Origin: an uncultured Bacteroidales bacterium
GTDB taxonomy: Bacteria; Bacteroidota; Bacteroidia; Bacteroidales; UBA932
Assembly: GCA_900316795.1 (NCBI GenBank)
Contig: ONEF01000002.1
Coordinates: forward strand, 124,001-188,000
Length of the DNA stretch: 64,000 nt
Reading direction: 5' to 3'
The notes below the pieces were generated by a model. That model worked only from the letters and a program-made list of their open reading frames with translations, made no database searches and had not been told where the DNA came from. The first letter of the stretch is position 1, and every line of letters begins with the position of its first letter. Positions 35,901 to 43,042 of the stretch are shown here, in pieces. The translations under genes and the position numbers were made by a program.

Positions 35901-36301
35901 TTATCAAATGGAGCAACCTTCGGCACTACTCTAAGTTTGAGAAGTATAGCTCCTACTACATCATAGATGTTCAACAATGAAAAGAAGGATTCTTTCTTAC
36001 TCACATCCCCTGCGTGAGCACCTCTATTACCGACCTTCCTGACATAATGAACAGCCATCATCACTTTATCATCAGCGATGAATTCTTTGAACGGCTCTCC
36101 ATCTACAAGCTCAAATAGCGACACCCTTTCAGGAACCTCAATGTTCTTCATCAGGTACAGCGACCTTACAACATACTCCAAAGCCATTCTTGCATTGATA
36201 GCAGAGAAATTCGGATTGCTGTACTGACATTCCTCAGCGGCTGAACAGAACTTGTATAGTTCATCAAGGCCTAATTCTCGTATGTAGTCAAAGTTTCTCA
36301 T
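32957..36301 (-). CDS. hsdR: Type I restriction endonuclease subunit R
   Basis: 1114 residues. Residues 1-125 are a DUF4145-like helical domain; about 180-290 form the HsdR nuclease domain with YADYVLF (Asp near 234) and VVEAKK (Glu249/Lys251); Walker A MATGTGKT is at 360-367 and the DEAH box IIIDEAH at 455-461, followed by SF2 helicase motifs (LGLTATPRDEVD, GIDVPDVLNLVFF, MIGRGTRLSENIFG). All key residues appear intact. The subunit translocates and cleaves unmodified DNA with HsdM and HsdS. It is 11 bp downstream of the small membrane protein gene in the same operon. Confidence 0.95.
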   Translation of the reverse strand: MRNFDYIRELGLDELYKFCSAAEECQYSNPNFSAINARMALEYVVRSLYLMKNIEVPERVSLFELVDGEPFKEFIADDKVMMAVHYVRKVGNRGAHAGDVSKKESFFSLLNIYDVVGAILLKLRVVPKVAPFDKTLIPRFAEISITVPDTVSVKSSDPLVASADKEVVSSPEPVVEMSNPDISEAETRKMFIDLMLREAGWEVLSVEGAIQPLKACIEVELVGMPNSEGLGYADYVLFGGNGLPLAVVEAKKTAVSPIKGKHQAELYADCLEAQYGVRPVIYYTNGFETNIIDGLGYPPRRLYSFHTAKDLELMIQQRGRADISDFAPKDSITDRPYQKMAIKAVCEHYNKKHRKALLVMATGTGKTRVAISLVDVLTRNGWVKNVLFLADRISLVSQAHKNFVKLLPNTTTCVLSEAGSEKDTNARVVLSTYQTMINYIDTDEKQFSVGRFDLIIIDEAHRSIFGKYGAIFNYFDSMLLGLTATPRDEVDKSTYDVFEMEQGQPNYAYELEDAVADGYLVNYHGFKRGSMILKEGIKYNNLSDEEKKQMEIVWEYEQTRKALDLNSEQYHRDILSNEIFSYIFNEDTVDAVLQDLMTTGLKVQSGERIGKTIIFAYNHRHAELIVNRFNILYPEYGSSFCALIDNYVTYSQDLIEKFEIRDEDPQIAVSVDMLDTGIDVPDVLNLVFFKVVKSKIKFMQMIGRGTRLSENIFGCGKDKECFYIFDWCRNFEYFDSHPDGKDISPRIPSLTERLFALRTDIAFHLQHQKWQEDSFAKSLHDELKQLLREQVSVLSDNHISVRERWEAVSHFKDPDSWVYISDLDVLSLKNDIAPLLPKNTLEENAKKFDVLALTVELGLLSEDVNSDKCAQRIQLIADKLQEKATLPQVQAKMATIKEVLSPVAWENISLQWIEKVRKDLRDLMKFLLGEKGKSFIVDIEDVITYEGEREGVLPRVSYKQKVMDFLAANRKLPVLDKIYNLQQLTETDIKELERILWEELGNKDDYDKFTTDMACGSNVGAFIRSLIGIDRKEAVRKFGEFISGAQLNSDQEEFLMTIISYVCENGDITKEIVANDAPFTERLDVFNLYFVQLAKYIDNIHNVIIPNNMTYLSA

Positions 36302-36312
36302 AGACCAACATT

Positions 36313-36522
36313 TTATCTGTATCTATCGCTCTCTTCTCCCATCCATCCGAAAAAGCAAAGTACAAGGTATAGCGGCAGCAAGCCAAAGATTGCACTGATA
36401 ATTATCCCTTCCCAAGTAGGTAAATTCTTGGCCGCATTCTTAATCGCATAGAAGAACAGAAGGCAAAAGCCTCCAATCGCCAAGAGCATTATAATCAGAG
36501 ATAAACCACCGCCACCTTCCAT
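36313..36522 (-). CDS. Small two-helix membrane protein inside the type I R-M operon
   Basis: 69 residues from the ATG at 36522, one base after the hsdS stop codon, which implies translational coupling. Two hydrophobic helices (LSLIIMLLAIGGFCLLFFYAI and GIIISAIFGLLPLYLVLCFFGW) are separated by a short charged loop (KNAAKNLPTWE); the C-terminus is polar (MGEESDRYR). No family is recognised. Its place between hsdS and hsdR is unusual; it may tether the complex to the membrane or act as an independent effector. This is inference from position only. Confidence 0.75.
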   Translation of the reverse strand: MEGGGGLSLIIMLLAIGGFCLLFFYAIKNAAKNLPTWEGIIISAIFGLLPLYLVLCFFGWMGEESDRYR

Positions 36523-36523
36523 A

Positions 36524-37669
36524 TCATCCAAAGTATTTATCCATCGTATAGTCAAAGAGCTTCTGTGTCTGTGCAATGGATTGGTTTATGTTTTCTTTCT
36601 GCTTCTCTATTGCCTCTATCTTCATTGCAAAAGATTGCTGAAGAGCAATAGAAGGAAGTATCACGGCGAATGCTCTCAAAACATCCATTGATACTCTTGG
36701 CATTTTTGCTCCCGCCACCTTAACTGAAATATAATCAACAAAGGATTTGCTTCTAAGCAGATAAGCAAGAAATACCCTACCAAGCACTTTAGGATTTGGT
36801 TTAAGGGGTACAAGCTCAGAAGTAGCGTACCCAATAGCATCAGGTATAACCACCTTGTTCAAATATGGACGAAGCTTTGAGTATAGAACATTTGATGTGT
36901 CAAATGTTGTTATTGAGCTTCCTATTTCAGATGATGGCAATAGTATTCTTTCTATTACACGGCCCGTCTGCTGCTCTACCATATCCAGATTAAGAAGCCA
37001 ATAATGCCCTCTATAAGATGGGACTACTCCATCATATTGTTTTTGTGGCGCAACATTACTCAGGGCATCTGTCTTCCATCCTCTATCATTTTCCACAGGG
37101 TCTCCGAACATATCATAGAAGATGGATTGGGCAAGGGTATCAAGCTCTTTCAGTTGCTGTTTCTGCTTGTCTATCACATCTGTCAAAAGGTCAAGCTCTG
37201 CCACAATGCGTTTCTGTTCTGAAAGGGATGGATATGAAAAAACTCCTTGTGAGATAGAAGCTTTATTAAGTGTAATGCCCATTACTGCCCGATTTGTTCC
37301 ATCCCATTTATAGCCCTTCAAGTAGTAGTAAATGTAATCAGCAAGAAAAGAAAAACCTTTCTTAGGAGTAAATGACATTATTGCTTCATTGGTAAATAAA
37401 GGCTTAGAAGTAATAGCAACCTTGCCCACAGATAGCTTAAAACTCATAATAACAGTTTCTTGGGGCAATAACTTTATACCTGTGTCAGAAACAGCCTTTT
37501 TAGAAATCTGTTCTTTTGAAGTACCAATATACTTTGAGACACCCATATCCCCTATAGACACCCAAGTCTCCGTACCATCCCAATAATCAGGGTTGTTCCT
37601 ACTTGGAGTTTTTCCCATCTGTAGCTCAAAGGCATCGGCCATCTTTATTGTTTTCCAACCTTTCTCCAT
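36524..37669 (-). CDS. hsdS: Type I restriction-modification specificity subunit S
   Basis: 381 residues with the two-repeat HsdS plan: first target-recognition domain (WVSIGDMGVSKYIGTSKEQISKKAV), central conserved coil (LSEQKRIVAELDLLTDVIDKQKQQLKELDTLAQSIFYDMFGDP), second recognition domain (WKTDALSNVAPQKQYDGVVPSYRG...MPRVSMDVLRAFAVILPS), and a terminal coil (QSFAMKIEAIEKQKENINQSIAQTQKLF). It defines the bipartite DNA target. Start lies 3 bp after the hsdM stop. A second hsdS copy or an invertase, which would allow target switching, is not seen nearby. Confidence 0.93.
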   Translation of the reverse strand: MEKGWKTIKMADAFELQMGKTPSRNNPDYWDGTETWVSIGDMGVSKYIGTSKEQISKKAVSDTGIKLLPQETVIMSFKLSVGKVAITSKPLFTNEAIMSFTPKKGFSFLADYIYYYLKGYKWDGTNRAVMGITLNKASISQGVFSYPSLSEQKRIVAELDLLTDVIDKQKQQLKELDTLAQSIFYDMFGDPVENDRGWKTDALSNVAPQKQYDGVVPSYRGHYWLLNLDMVEQQTGRVIERILLPSSEIGSSITTFDTSNVLYSKLRPYLNKVVIPDAIGYATSELVPLKPNPKVLGRVFLAYLLRSKSFVDYISVKVAGAKMPRVSMDVLRAFAVILPSIALQQSFAMKIEAIEKQKENINQSIAQTQKLFDYTMDKYFG

Positions 37670-37672
37670 AGC

Positions 37673-39166
37673 CTACAAGTATTTTTTTCTGAAGTCAGAC
37701 AACGCCTTAGTTATCTCCTTTTGCAGAGCGTCTATCCTGTCAAGAACTTTTTCAGGCTTTTCATACTTTACTTTAACCTTCTCAACCTCCTTGTACTTGT
37801 TGATGCTGAGGTCGTAATCGTTGGCTCTTATTTCATCCACAGGCACAAGGAAAGAGTGGTCTTTGCGGGTGCGCTTTTCCTCAGCTTTCAGGTTCTTAAA
37901 TCTTTCTACTATGTCAGGAATGTCGTTTTCTTCCACAGGATTTCTCTTTTGGTCCAATGAGAATCCGTCAGCCTTCATATCATAGAACCAAACCTTATCT
38001 GTTCCACCTGCATTGGTCTTGGTAAAGACAAAGATTGCGGTAGATACTCCCGAGTAAGGTTGGAACACTCCCGCAGGCATAGAAATAACGGCCTGTAATC
38101 GCTGATTATCTATAAGCTCCTTCCTGATGGACTTATGGCCTGTGGAGTTACCAAACAAAACTCCGTCAGGTACAATGGATGCGCAACGCCCTCCTATCTG
38201 CAACATTCTTACAAACAAAGCAAGGAAAAGGAGCTCTGTCTTTTTGGTCTTGGAAATGGCAAGAAGATTCTTGGCCACAGCTTCATAATCAAGACTGCCC
38301 GTGAAAGGTGGATTGGCAAGGCAGAGAGTATAGCGGCTCTCATCGGTGTTGTCTGTAGAAAGGCTGTCCTGATACTTGATGTCGGGGTTATCTACTCCGT
38401 GAAGCATCAGGTTCATAGCCCCTATCCTTAACATCGTGGAATCGGTGTCAAAGCCGTGCAGCATCTCGTTCCTGTAATGCTCGGAATTCTCCTTTTTAAG
38501 AAGCTCTTTCTTATAGTGGTCTTTGACATACTTGGCCGCTTCCACAATGAAGCCTGCACTACCCATAGCAGGGTCGCAAATTACATCCTTCAGATTAGGT
38601 TGCATAAGCTCCACCATCATACGGATAATATGTCTTGGAGTACGGAACTGACCATTGTTGCCGCTTGCAGCCATCTTGCCAAGAACATACTCATAGACAT
38701 CGCCCATAGTATCTCTGTTGTTCATATCAAGAGCATCTATGCCTTCAACAATCTTGACAAGTGTTCTTGGGCTTTGTATCAGGAAAGTAGCATTTGCCAT
38801 AAACTTGCTGTATGCCGATTCTTTACCTGTGTTTAGGTTCTTAATGAATATAAAAACATCCCTGCTTATGGTACGAAACATTGCTTCAGGTTCCATATTC
38901 TTGAATACACTCCAACGCAAGTTCTTGTATGGTACGTTTTTGTCTGAATCAGGGTTATGCCACATTCCATCCTTGAAAGTTGGTTCCTTAACCTTCACTC
39001 CTAAAGCATTTGCATTTGCTTCTTTTGTTCTTTGAGCATCATCCAACATCTTCATAAAGAAGAGATATGTCATCTGCTCAAGGATGGTTATAGAATTCGT
39101 GATACCACCTGTCCAGAAGGTATCCCATATTTGGTCTATTCGGTTCTTAATCTCGCCTGTTATCAT
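37673..39166 (-). CDS. hsdM: Type I restriction-modification methyltransferase subunit M
   Basis: 497 residues. The N-terminal helical HsdM domain (RIDQIWDTFWTGGITNSITILEQMTYLFFMKMLDD) is followed by the N6-adenine methyltransferase core: QFRTPRHIIRMMVELMQP, SAM-binding DPAMGSAGFIVEA at 198-210 and the catalytic NPPF at 285-288. With HsdS it methylates adenine in the recognition site. All motifs are intact. It is 19 bp downstream of the KAP NTPase gene. Confidence 0.96.
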   Translation of the reverse strand: MITGEIKNRIDQIWDTFWTGGITNSITILEQMTYLFFMKMLDDAQRTKEANANALGVKVKEPTFKDGMWHNPDSDKNVPYKNLRWSVFKNMEPEAMFRTISRDVFIFIKNLNTGKESAYSKFMANATFLIQSPRTLVKIVEGIDALDMNNRDTMGDVYEYVLGKMAASGNNGQFRTPRHIIRMMVELMQPNLKDVICDPAMGSAGFIVEAAKYVKDHYKKELLKKENSEHYRNEMLHGFDTDSTMLRIGAMNLMLHGVDNPDIKYQDSLSTDNTDESRYTLCLANPPFTGSLDYEAVAKNLLAISKTKKTELLFLALFVRMLQIGGRCASIVPDGVLFGNSTGHKSIRKELIDNQRLQAVISMPAGVFQPYSGVSTAIFVFTKTNAGGTDKVWFYDMKADGFSLDQKRNPVEENDIPDIVERFKNLKAEEKRTRKDHSFLVPVDEIRANDYDLSINKYKEVEKVKVKYEKPEKVLDRIDALQKEITKALSDFRKKYL

Positions 39167-39185
39167 TATTTCGTAGTTATCCTAA

Positions 39186-40607
39186 TTAACCAATATTATT
39201 ATTTATGCATTCGTAAAAATCTATCTTATTCGTAAGATAACTCAATCTTATTGGGTTATGATGATTATCATAGAAATTGAACGCTTGATTCAATAAATTA
39301 TAATCAATAAAGGAACTGCTGACAGGAAACTCATAAACGCCTTCTTCATTAATAGAAGACTTAAAACCTATATCTACATTAGAAAAATTATCTCGAAGAT
39401 TATAAAGGAATGACAGACCAGCTATTGTATAAGCCATCCTATGAACAATCATCTCATCCTTCGTTCTCTTAATATTAGCTGGCAATCTTTTCTCAATTTC
39501 ATCAATCAATTCTTGAATATTGAAGGCTCTCTCAACAATACTATTGTAGAACGAAGTATCTACGACTTTCCAATAGCAAAGAAAAAAGACTACATCAGAA
39601 AAAAGCAGATTGTTCGGAACAAATGATTGCATTGTCAATCTTGACAACAAGAACAGTTTGTTTGTTGCTCTCAAATTCAATTTAGCTGATGGCAAAAGCG
39701 CAGAAATGATACTGACGAAAAGGGCATAACCATCATTTCCTCCATAATATCTGTTACTTGTCAAGTCAGAAAACAATTTCTTAAAATTATGCTTATCCGC
39801 CAGATAATCGTAATATTTTGAAAAATCCGGTTCTGGGAGCGAATAATTCAAATCAATAAAACGCCTTAGATATTCTGAAGAGTCTATTTTATCAGAACCA
39901 TAATAACCTTGAACTGCAAACTCTAATTGTGTTTTGTTTACAGCTATTACGAAAAACAAATTAGGAATATCAAAAAGGTGCTTTATTCGTTCTAAAACTC
40001 TCACAGCAAACTCTGGATTACATCTATCCAATTCATCAACAAAAAAGACAACTGGAGATTTCTTTGAAGAAACTATATATTCAGATAACGCTTTCTTAAA
40101 ATCCGAAATCGTTTTCTTTTGTTTCTCAACTTCTTCAATATAATCATTAGCAAGGTTCCCCGCCTCATCTAAAATATCCGAATAAGAATCTACATTAATA
40201 CCTAGTTTAGCCTTGAGCAGACCTTTAAAAATAGACTTAAACGTTGCTACTAAAACTTTTCCACCCGCACATATAACCTTATTAAGCTTTTCATTATCTA
40301 AACCCATCTCCTTTAATTCCGCTATCATCGCAGCCAAAGGATCGTCAACATAATCGCACTCCCATGCATTAAAATAAATCGTTGAATATTGATTCTTCTT
40401 AAGAAGCTGTCGCCACATTTTTATGAAGGTTGTTTTACCAGAGCCCCATTCCCCGTCCAGAGACATAACACACCCTCTGTCTGAATCAGAAAATGCCTCA
40501 ATAACAGAAGTAAGTGCCTCGGCAAATTTCTGGCGATCTAGCTTACAATTAAGAAAAGGATTGTCAGCCGGTATTTCAATCTCCTTATTATCGTTGAATA
40601 ACATCAT
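39186..40607 (-). CDS. KAP-family P-loop NTPase
   Basis: 473 residues from the ATG at 40607; the upstream frame to 40670 overlaps the preceding gene further and lacks family similarity. Walker A is GEWGSGKT at about 52-59, and Walker B VVFFVDELDRCNPEF at about 186-200 carries the D-E-L-D-R of KAP ATPases, followed by LFFVIAVNKTQLEFAVQGYYG. Transmembrane insertions typical of many KAP proteins are not obvious apart from one hydrophobic stretch. KAP NTPases occur in phage-defence loci. This gene is visibly richer in A+T than core genes and heads the type I operon, with hsdM 19 bp downstream. Confidence 0.88.
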   Translation of the reverse strand: MMLFNDNKEIEIPADNPFLNCKLDRQKFAEALTSVIEAFSDSDRGCVMSLDGEWGSGKTTFIKMWRQLLKKNQYSTIYFNAWECDYVDDPLAAMIAELKEMGLDNEKLNKVICAGGKVLVATFKSIFKGLLKAKLGINVDSYSDILDEAGNLANDYIEEVEKQKKTISDFKKALSEYIVSSKKSPVVFFVDELDRCNPEFAVRVLERIKHLFDIPNLFFVIAVNKTQLEFAVQGYYGSDKIDSSEYLRRFIDLNYSLPEPDFSKYYDYLADKHNFKKLFSDLTSNRYYGGNDGYALFVSIISALLPSAKLNLRATNKLFLLSRLTMQSFVPNNLLFSDVVFFLCYWKVVDTSFYNSIVERAFNIQELIDEIEKRLPANIKRTKDEMIVHRMAYTIAGLSFLYNLRDNFSNVDIGFKSSINEEGVYEFPVSSSFIDYNLLNQAFNFYDNHHNPIRLSYLTNKIDFYECINNNIG

Positions 40608-40839
40608 ACAATTGTTTAGACAGTAAATTCTTAATCGCTGAGAAATTAGGAGATTGAGTTGGTTCTTCATCTGCGCCTAGCTCCTTGTCGTTGATGCTGT
40701 CGTTATAGGAATCTATATGGAGAAGCATAAGGCGGCAGGTGTGGGATGCGAACGGGCGGAAAGGACGGCAGGACTGAAGGGCTGAGCCTAGGAGCAATGG
40801 GCACAGCGCTACTATAACATAGACAAATAGCTTTTTCAT
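40588..40839 (-). CDS. Small lipoprotein-like ORF upstream of KAP gene
   Basis: 83 residues. The N-terminus (KKLFVYVIVALCPLLLGSALQSC) looks like a lipoprotein signal with cysteine at 24, followed by a short polar chain. It overlaps the KAP start by 20 bp in another frame, consistent with coupling, but no family is known and the tail has little coding character. It may be the first gene of the defence operon or a chance frame. Confidence 0.4.
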   Translation of the reverse strand: MKKLFVYVIVALCPLLLGSALQSCRPFRPFASHTCRLMLLHIDSYNDSINDKELGADEEPTQSPNFSAIKNLLSKQLYDVIQR

Positions 40840-41210
40840 AGCGGCGAGTCTATTTGTATGATTCTACGATTCTACTTGCGTTGTTTGCGGTTATACCTGC
40901 TTATTCCACGAATACGTTTGCGAAGTTTGCATTTTCGCTTGCGGTATTCGGGTTATCAAATTTAGGAAATAATCAGGTTTTTCACAAAATATATCTCTCG
41001 CGGGCAAAGTTATAGCGGCGTTTTGACGATTTCTGTCAATTTTGGTTGCGGGAGGTTGGCGGTTTCTGGAAAAAGCAGGAAATAGCGGATTGTACGGAGA
41101 ATTCCTGGATTGTATTTTTTTGTCCGGTGGGCTGATAAATTTACTGTTTGGCATCCGGTTTAAGAAAAAACTGTATACTATTGTAGCCATAAACTTTTAA
41201 AAAGAGTATT
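40840..41210. other. Divergent intergenic region at the outer edge of the defence island
   Basis: 371 bp between the minus-strand operon and the divergent DUF1016 gene. It contains an imperfect hairpin (CGAATAC at 40909-40915 pairing with GTATTCG at 40944-40950, with inner GCGAA/TTCGC pairing). A 99-residue minus frame in it has no coding character. Both promoters should lie here, though no ideal TTTG/TAnnTTTG pair was found. Confidence 0.4.
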
Positions 41211-42389
41211 ATGGCTATGGAGAAGAAAGAACAGAACTTGATGAGTGCTGTGGCTGCAATCAAGTCAGCAATACTGCAAGGGCAGTATGAGGCGGCAAAG
41301 GAGGTTAACAGGGTGCAGTTGGCGGTGTATTTCAGTATTGGGAAGTATCTGTCGCTGAATACAAGGAATGCAAAATGGGGTTCAGCAGCCATTGAAACAA
41401 TCAGCAGGCAACTGAGAAAGGAATTGCCAGGATTGAAGGGGTTTTCGGCAACAAATCTAAAGAACATGAGAGTTTTCTATGATGAGTGGATTATTCTCGA
41501 CCAAAATTCGTCAGTCGCAACAAATAAAACGCAAAGCATTGATTATGAAAAATTTATAATTTCGTCAGATGCATCTGACGAAATTAAGAGTTACGAAAAT
41601 ACTATTAGCATTCATCAAGCTATAGTGATTCCAGAAACGAAAGAATTCCCAGTTGAAGATTTCTTCAAAGTTCCCTTTTCCCATCATTTGGCGATATTAT
41701 CTAGCACAAAAAACATAAAGGAAAGATACTATTACATTCACAAAACAGCTGAAGAATGCTTGTCATATAATTCACTAAAAAGACTAATCGACAATAAAGA
41801 CTACGAGCACAAAGACAGAATGCCCAACAATTTCTCTGCAACTTTGTCCGACTCAGAAATGGCTCGAAAAGCAGTAATGATGTTCAAGGATGAATACCTG
41901 CTGGACTTTATCAATGTAGAGGAAATCGGAGAAAGAGACAAAGAGGATATTGACGAGAGGGTTGTTGAGAAAGGGATTATGCAGAATATCAAGAAGTTCA
42001 TAATGACATTCGGGAATGACTTTGCCTTTGTGGGGAATCAGTATCACCTGGAAATCTATGGAGTGGAGAACTTTCCGGATCTGCTTTTCTTTAACAGGGA
42101 ATTAAACGCATTGGTTGTTATTGATCTTAAGAAAGGAGTGTTCAAGTCTTCCTACTTGGGTCAACTGATGACATATCTTTCAATACTGGATACTAAGGTC
42201 AGAAAGCCTAATGAAAACCCGTCTATAGGAATTGTTATGTGCAAATCAGCCAATCGGGAGTTTGTGGAATTTGTAATCAGAGACTACAACAAACCCTTGG
42301 GGGTTGTTACTTACAGGACTTCTGAAGAAATGCCGGAAAAACTGCGGAAAGCCCTTCCCGATGTAGAAGAATTGAAGAAACTCTTGTAA
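41211..42389 (+). CDS. DUF1016 / YhcG-like PD-(D/E)XK nuclease-domain protein
   Basis: 392 residues, full length for the family. The N-terminal DUF1016 domain (NRVQLAVYFSIGKYLSLNTRNAKWGSAAIETISRQLRKELPGLKGFSATNLKNMRVFY) and a middle (FKVPFSHHLAILSSTKNIKERYYYIHKTAEECLSYNSLKRLI) precede the nuclease core FPDLLFFNRELNALVVIDLKKGVFKSSYLGQLMTYL, where D...D-L-K stands in for D...E-x-K. Such proteins lie in defence and mobile regions; a DNA-cleaving role is likely but unproved. It is divergent from the type I operon. A diverged relative is the broken fragment at 28985-29262. Confidence 0.88.
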   Translation: MAMEKKEQNLMSAVAAIKSAILQGQYEAAKEVNRVQLAVYFSIGKYLSLNTRNAKWGSAAIETISRQLRKELPGLKGFSATNLKNMRVFYDEWIILDQNSSVATNKTQSIDYEKFIISSDASDEIKSYENTISIHQAIVIPETKEFPVEDFFKVPFSHHLAILSSTKNIKERYYYIHKTAEECLSYNSLKRLIDNKDYEHKDRMPNNFSATLSDSEMARKAVMMFKDEYLLDFINVEEIGERDKEDIDERVVEKGIMQNIKKFIMTFGNDFAFVGNQYHLEIYGVENFPDLLFFNRELNALVVIDLKKGVFKSSYLGQLMTYLSILDTKVRKPNENPSIGIVMCKSANREFVEFVIRDYNKPLGVVTYRTSEEMPEKLRKALPDVEELKKLL

Positions 42390-42390
42390 A

Positions 42391-42423
42391 CCTTGAAAAA
42401 AATCGCTGAGAATAATTTCAAGG
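42391..42423. terminator. Stem-loop after the DUF1016 gene
   Basis: CCTTGAAA (42391-42398) and TTTCAAGG (42416-42423) are exact inverted arms; the loop holds an ATCGCTGAG word (42402-42410). It starts 2 bp after the stop codon. There is no strong T-run, so termination is possible but not certain. Confidence 0.45.
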
Positions 42424-42533
42424 ATAGGCCTGCCCAAACAGGTATTTGAGATCATACCCAACTTTGTTTGCCTGACCATACGCTTCAAGCATCCGCTTAC
42501 GCCATTCCTTGCTGGTAGCATAGATGATAGTGT
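42424..42533 (-). pseudogene. C-terminal gene fragment (unknown protein)
   Basis: A minus-strand frame encodes IYATSKEWRKRMLEAYGQ followed by ANKVGYDLKYLFGQAYP and a stop, which has the composition of a genuine protein end (helix then a tail). Upstream of it a 12-bp unit (ATTTACACTATC) is repeated in tandem, and no start or longer domain is found. It is probably the remnant of a gene disrupted at the island edge. The parent family is not recognised. Confidence 0.4.
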
Positions 42534-42547
42534 AAATGATAGTGTAA

Positions 42548-42724
42548 ATGGGGCGTATTTATCTGAAGGAGAAATATTCGGCTCTTTCAGGATTTGGCAC
42601 ATTAAGTTCTTCAAAACTATCTGATAGACAAAGAAGTATATTGAAAGAACTAATATATAATGCCAAAGTTGGCACATTAAATTCTGCAGGACTTGCTAAA
42701 AACAGAGAAATCGCTGAGTTTTGA
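42548..42724 (+). CDS. Possible 58-residue ORF
   Basis: From the ATG at 42548 to TGA at 42722-42724 (GRIYLKEKYSALSGFG..., ending AKNREIAEF). It contains two similar segments, GTLSSSKLSD and GTLNSAGLAK, matching a direct repeat TTGGCACATTAA near 42593 and 42668. No family recognised and no clear ribosome-binding site. It may be a remnant, like the fragment upstream. The rest of this 356-bp gap before the TfoX-like gene holds nothing else I can support. Confidence 0.25.
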   Translation: MGRIYLKEKYSALSGFGTLSSSKLSDRQRSILKELIYNAKVGTLNSAGLAKNREIAEF

Positions 42725-42745
42725 TTTTTCTGTATCTTCGCATCT

Positions 42746-43042
42746 ATGAGCAGCAAGATTGAATTCGTAGAATATATTGTTGAGCAGGCTTCCGGAGCGG
42801 GAGAAATAGCGGCCAGGAAGATGATGGGAGACTATTGCCTTTACTGCAATGGTGTTGTGGTGGGGCTGATTTGCGACAACTGCCTTTTTCTCAAGCCTGT
42901 AGATGCGCTAAAAGAAAAGCTCCGGGAGGTTGTTCTAAAGAGTCCTTATCCCGGAGCCAAGCCTTATTATGCCATTGAACATATAGACGACAAGGAGTAT
43001 CTGTCAGAACTCGTTCTTGCGGTCTATCGCAATCTTGTCTAA
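42746..43042 (+). CDS. TfoX N-terminal-domain protein
   Basis: 98 residues with the TfoX/Sxy N-terminal fold: FVEYIVEQASGAGEIAARKMMGDYCLYCNGVVVGLICDNCLFLKPVD. Family members with only this domain occur widely outside competence pathways; a link to DNA uptake is not shown here. An ATCGCTGAG word lies at 42710-42718 upstream. The stop overlaps the convergent gene's stop by 4 bp (CTAA). Confidence 0.85.
   Translation: MSSKIEFVEYIVEQASGAGEIAARKMMGDYCLYCNGVVVGLICDNCLFLKPVDALKEKLREVVLKSPYPGAKPYYAIEHIDDKEYLSELVLAVYRNLV

Noticed and set aside
41100-41165. A possible fourth copy of the 69-bp repeat (AATTCCTGGATTGTA and nearby GATAAATTTAC)
   Set aside because: Only the near-palindromic core resembles the repeat; the order of the other blocks does not match in either orientation.
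40891-41190. 99-residue minus-strand frame in the island edge gap
   Set aside because: No recognisable fold or family, and atypical composition.
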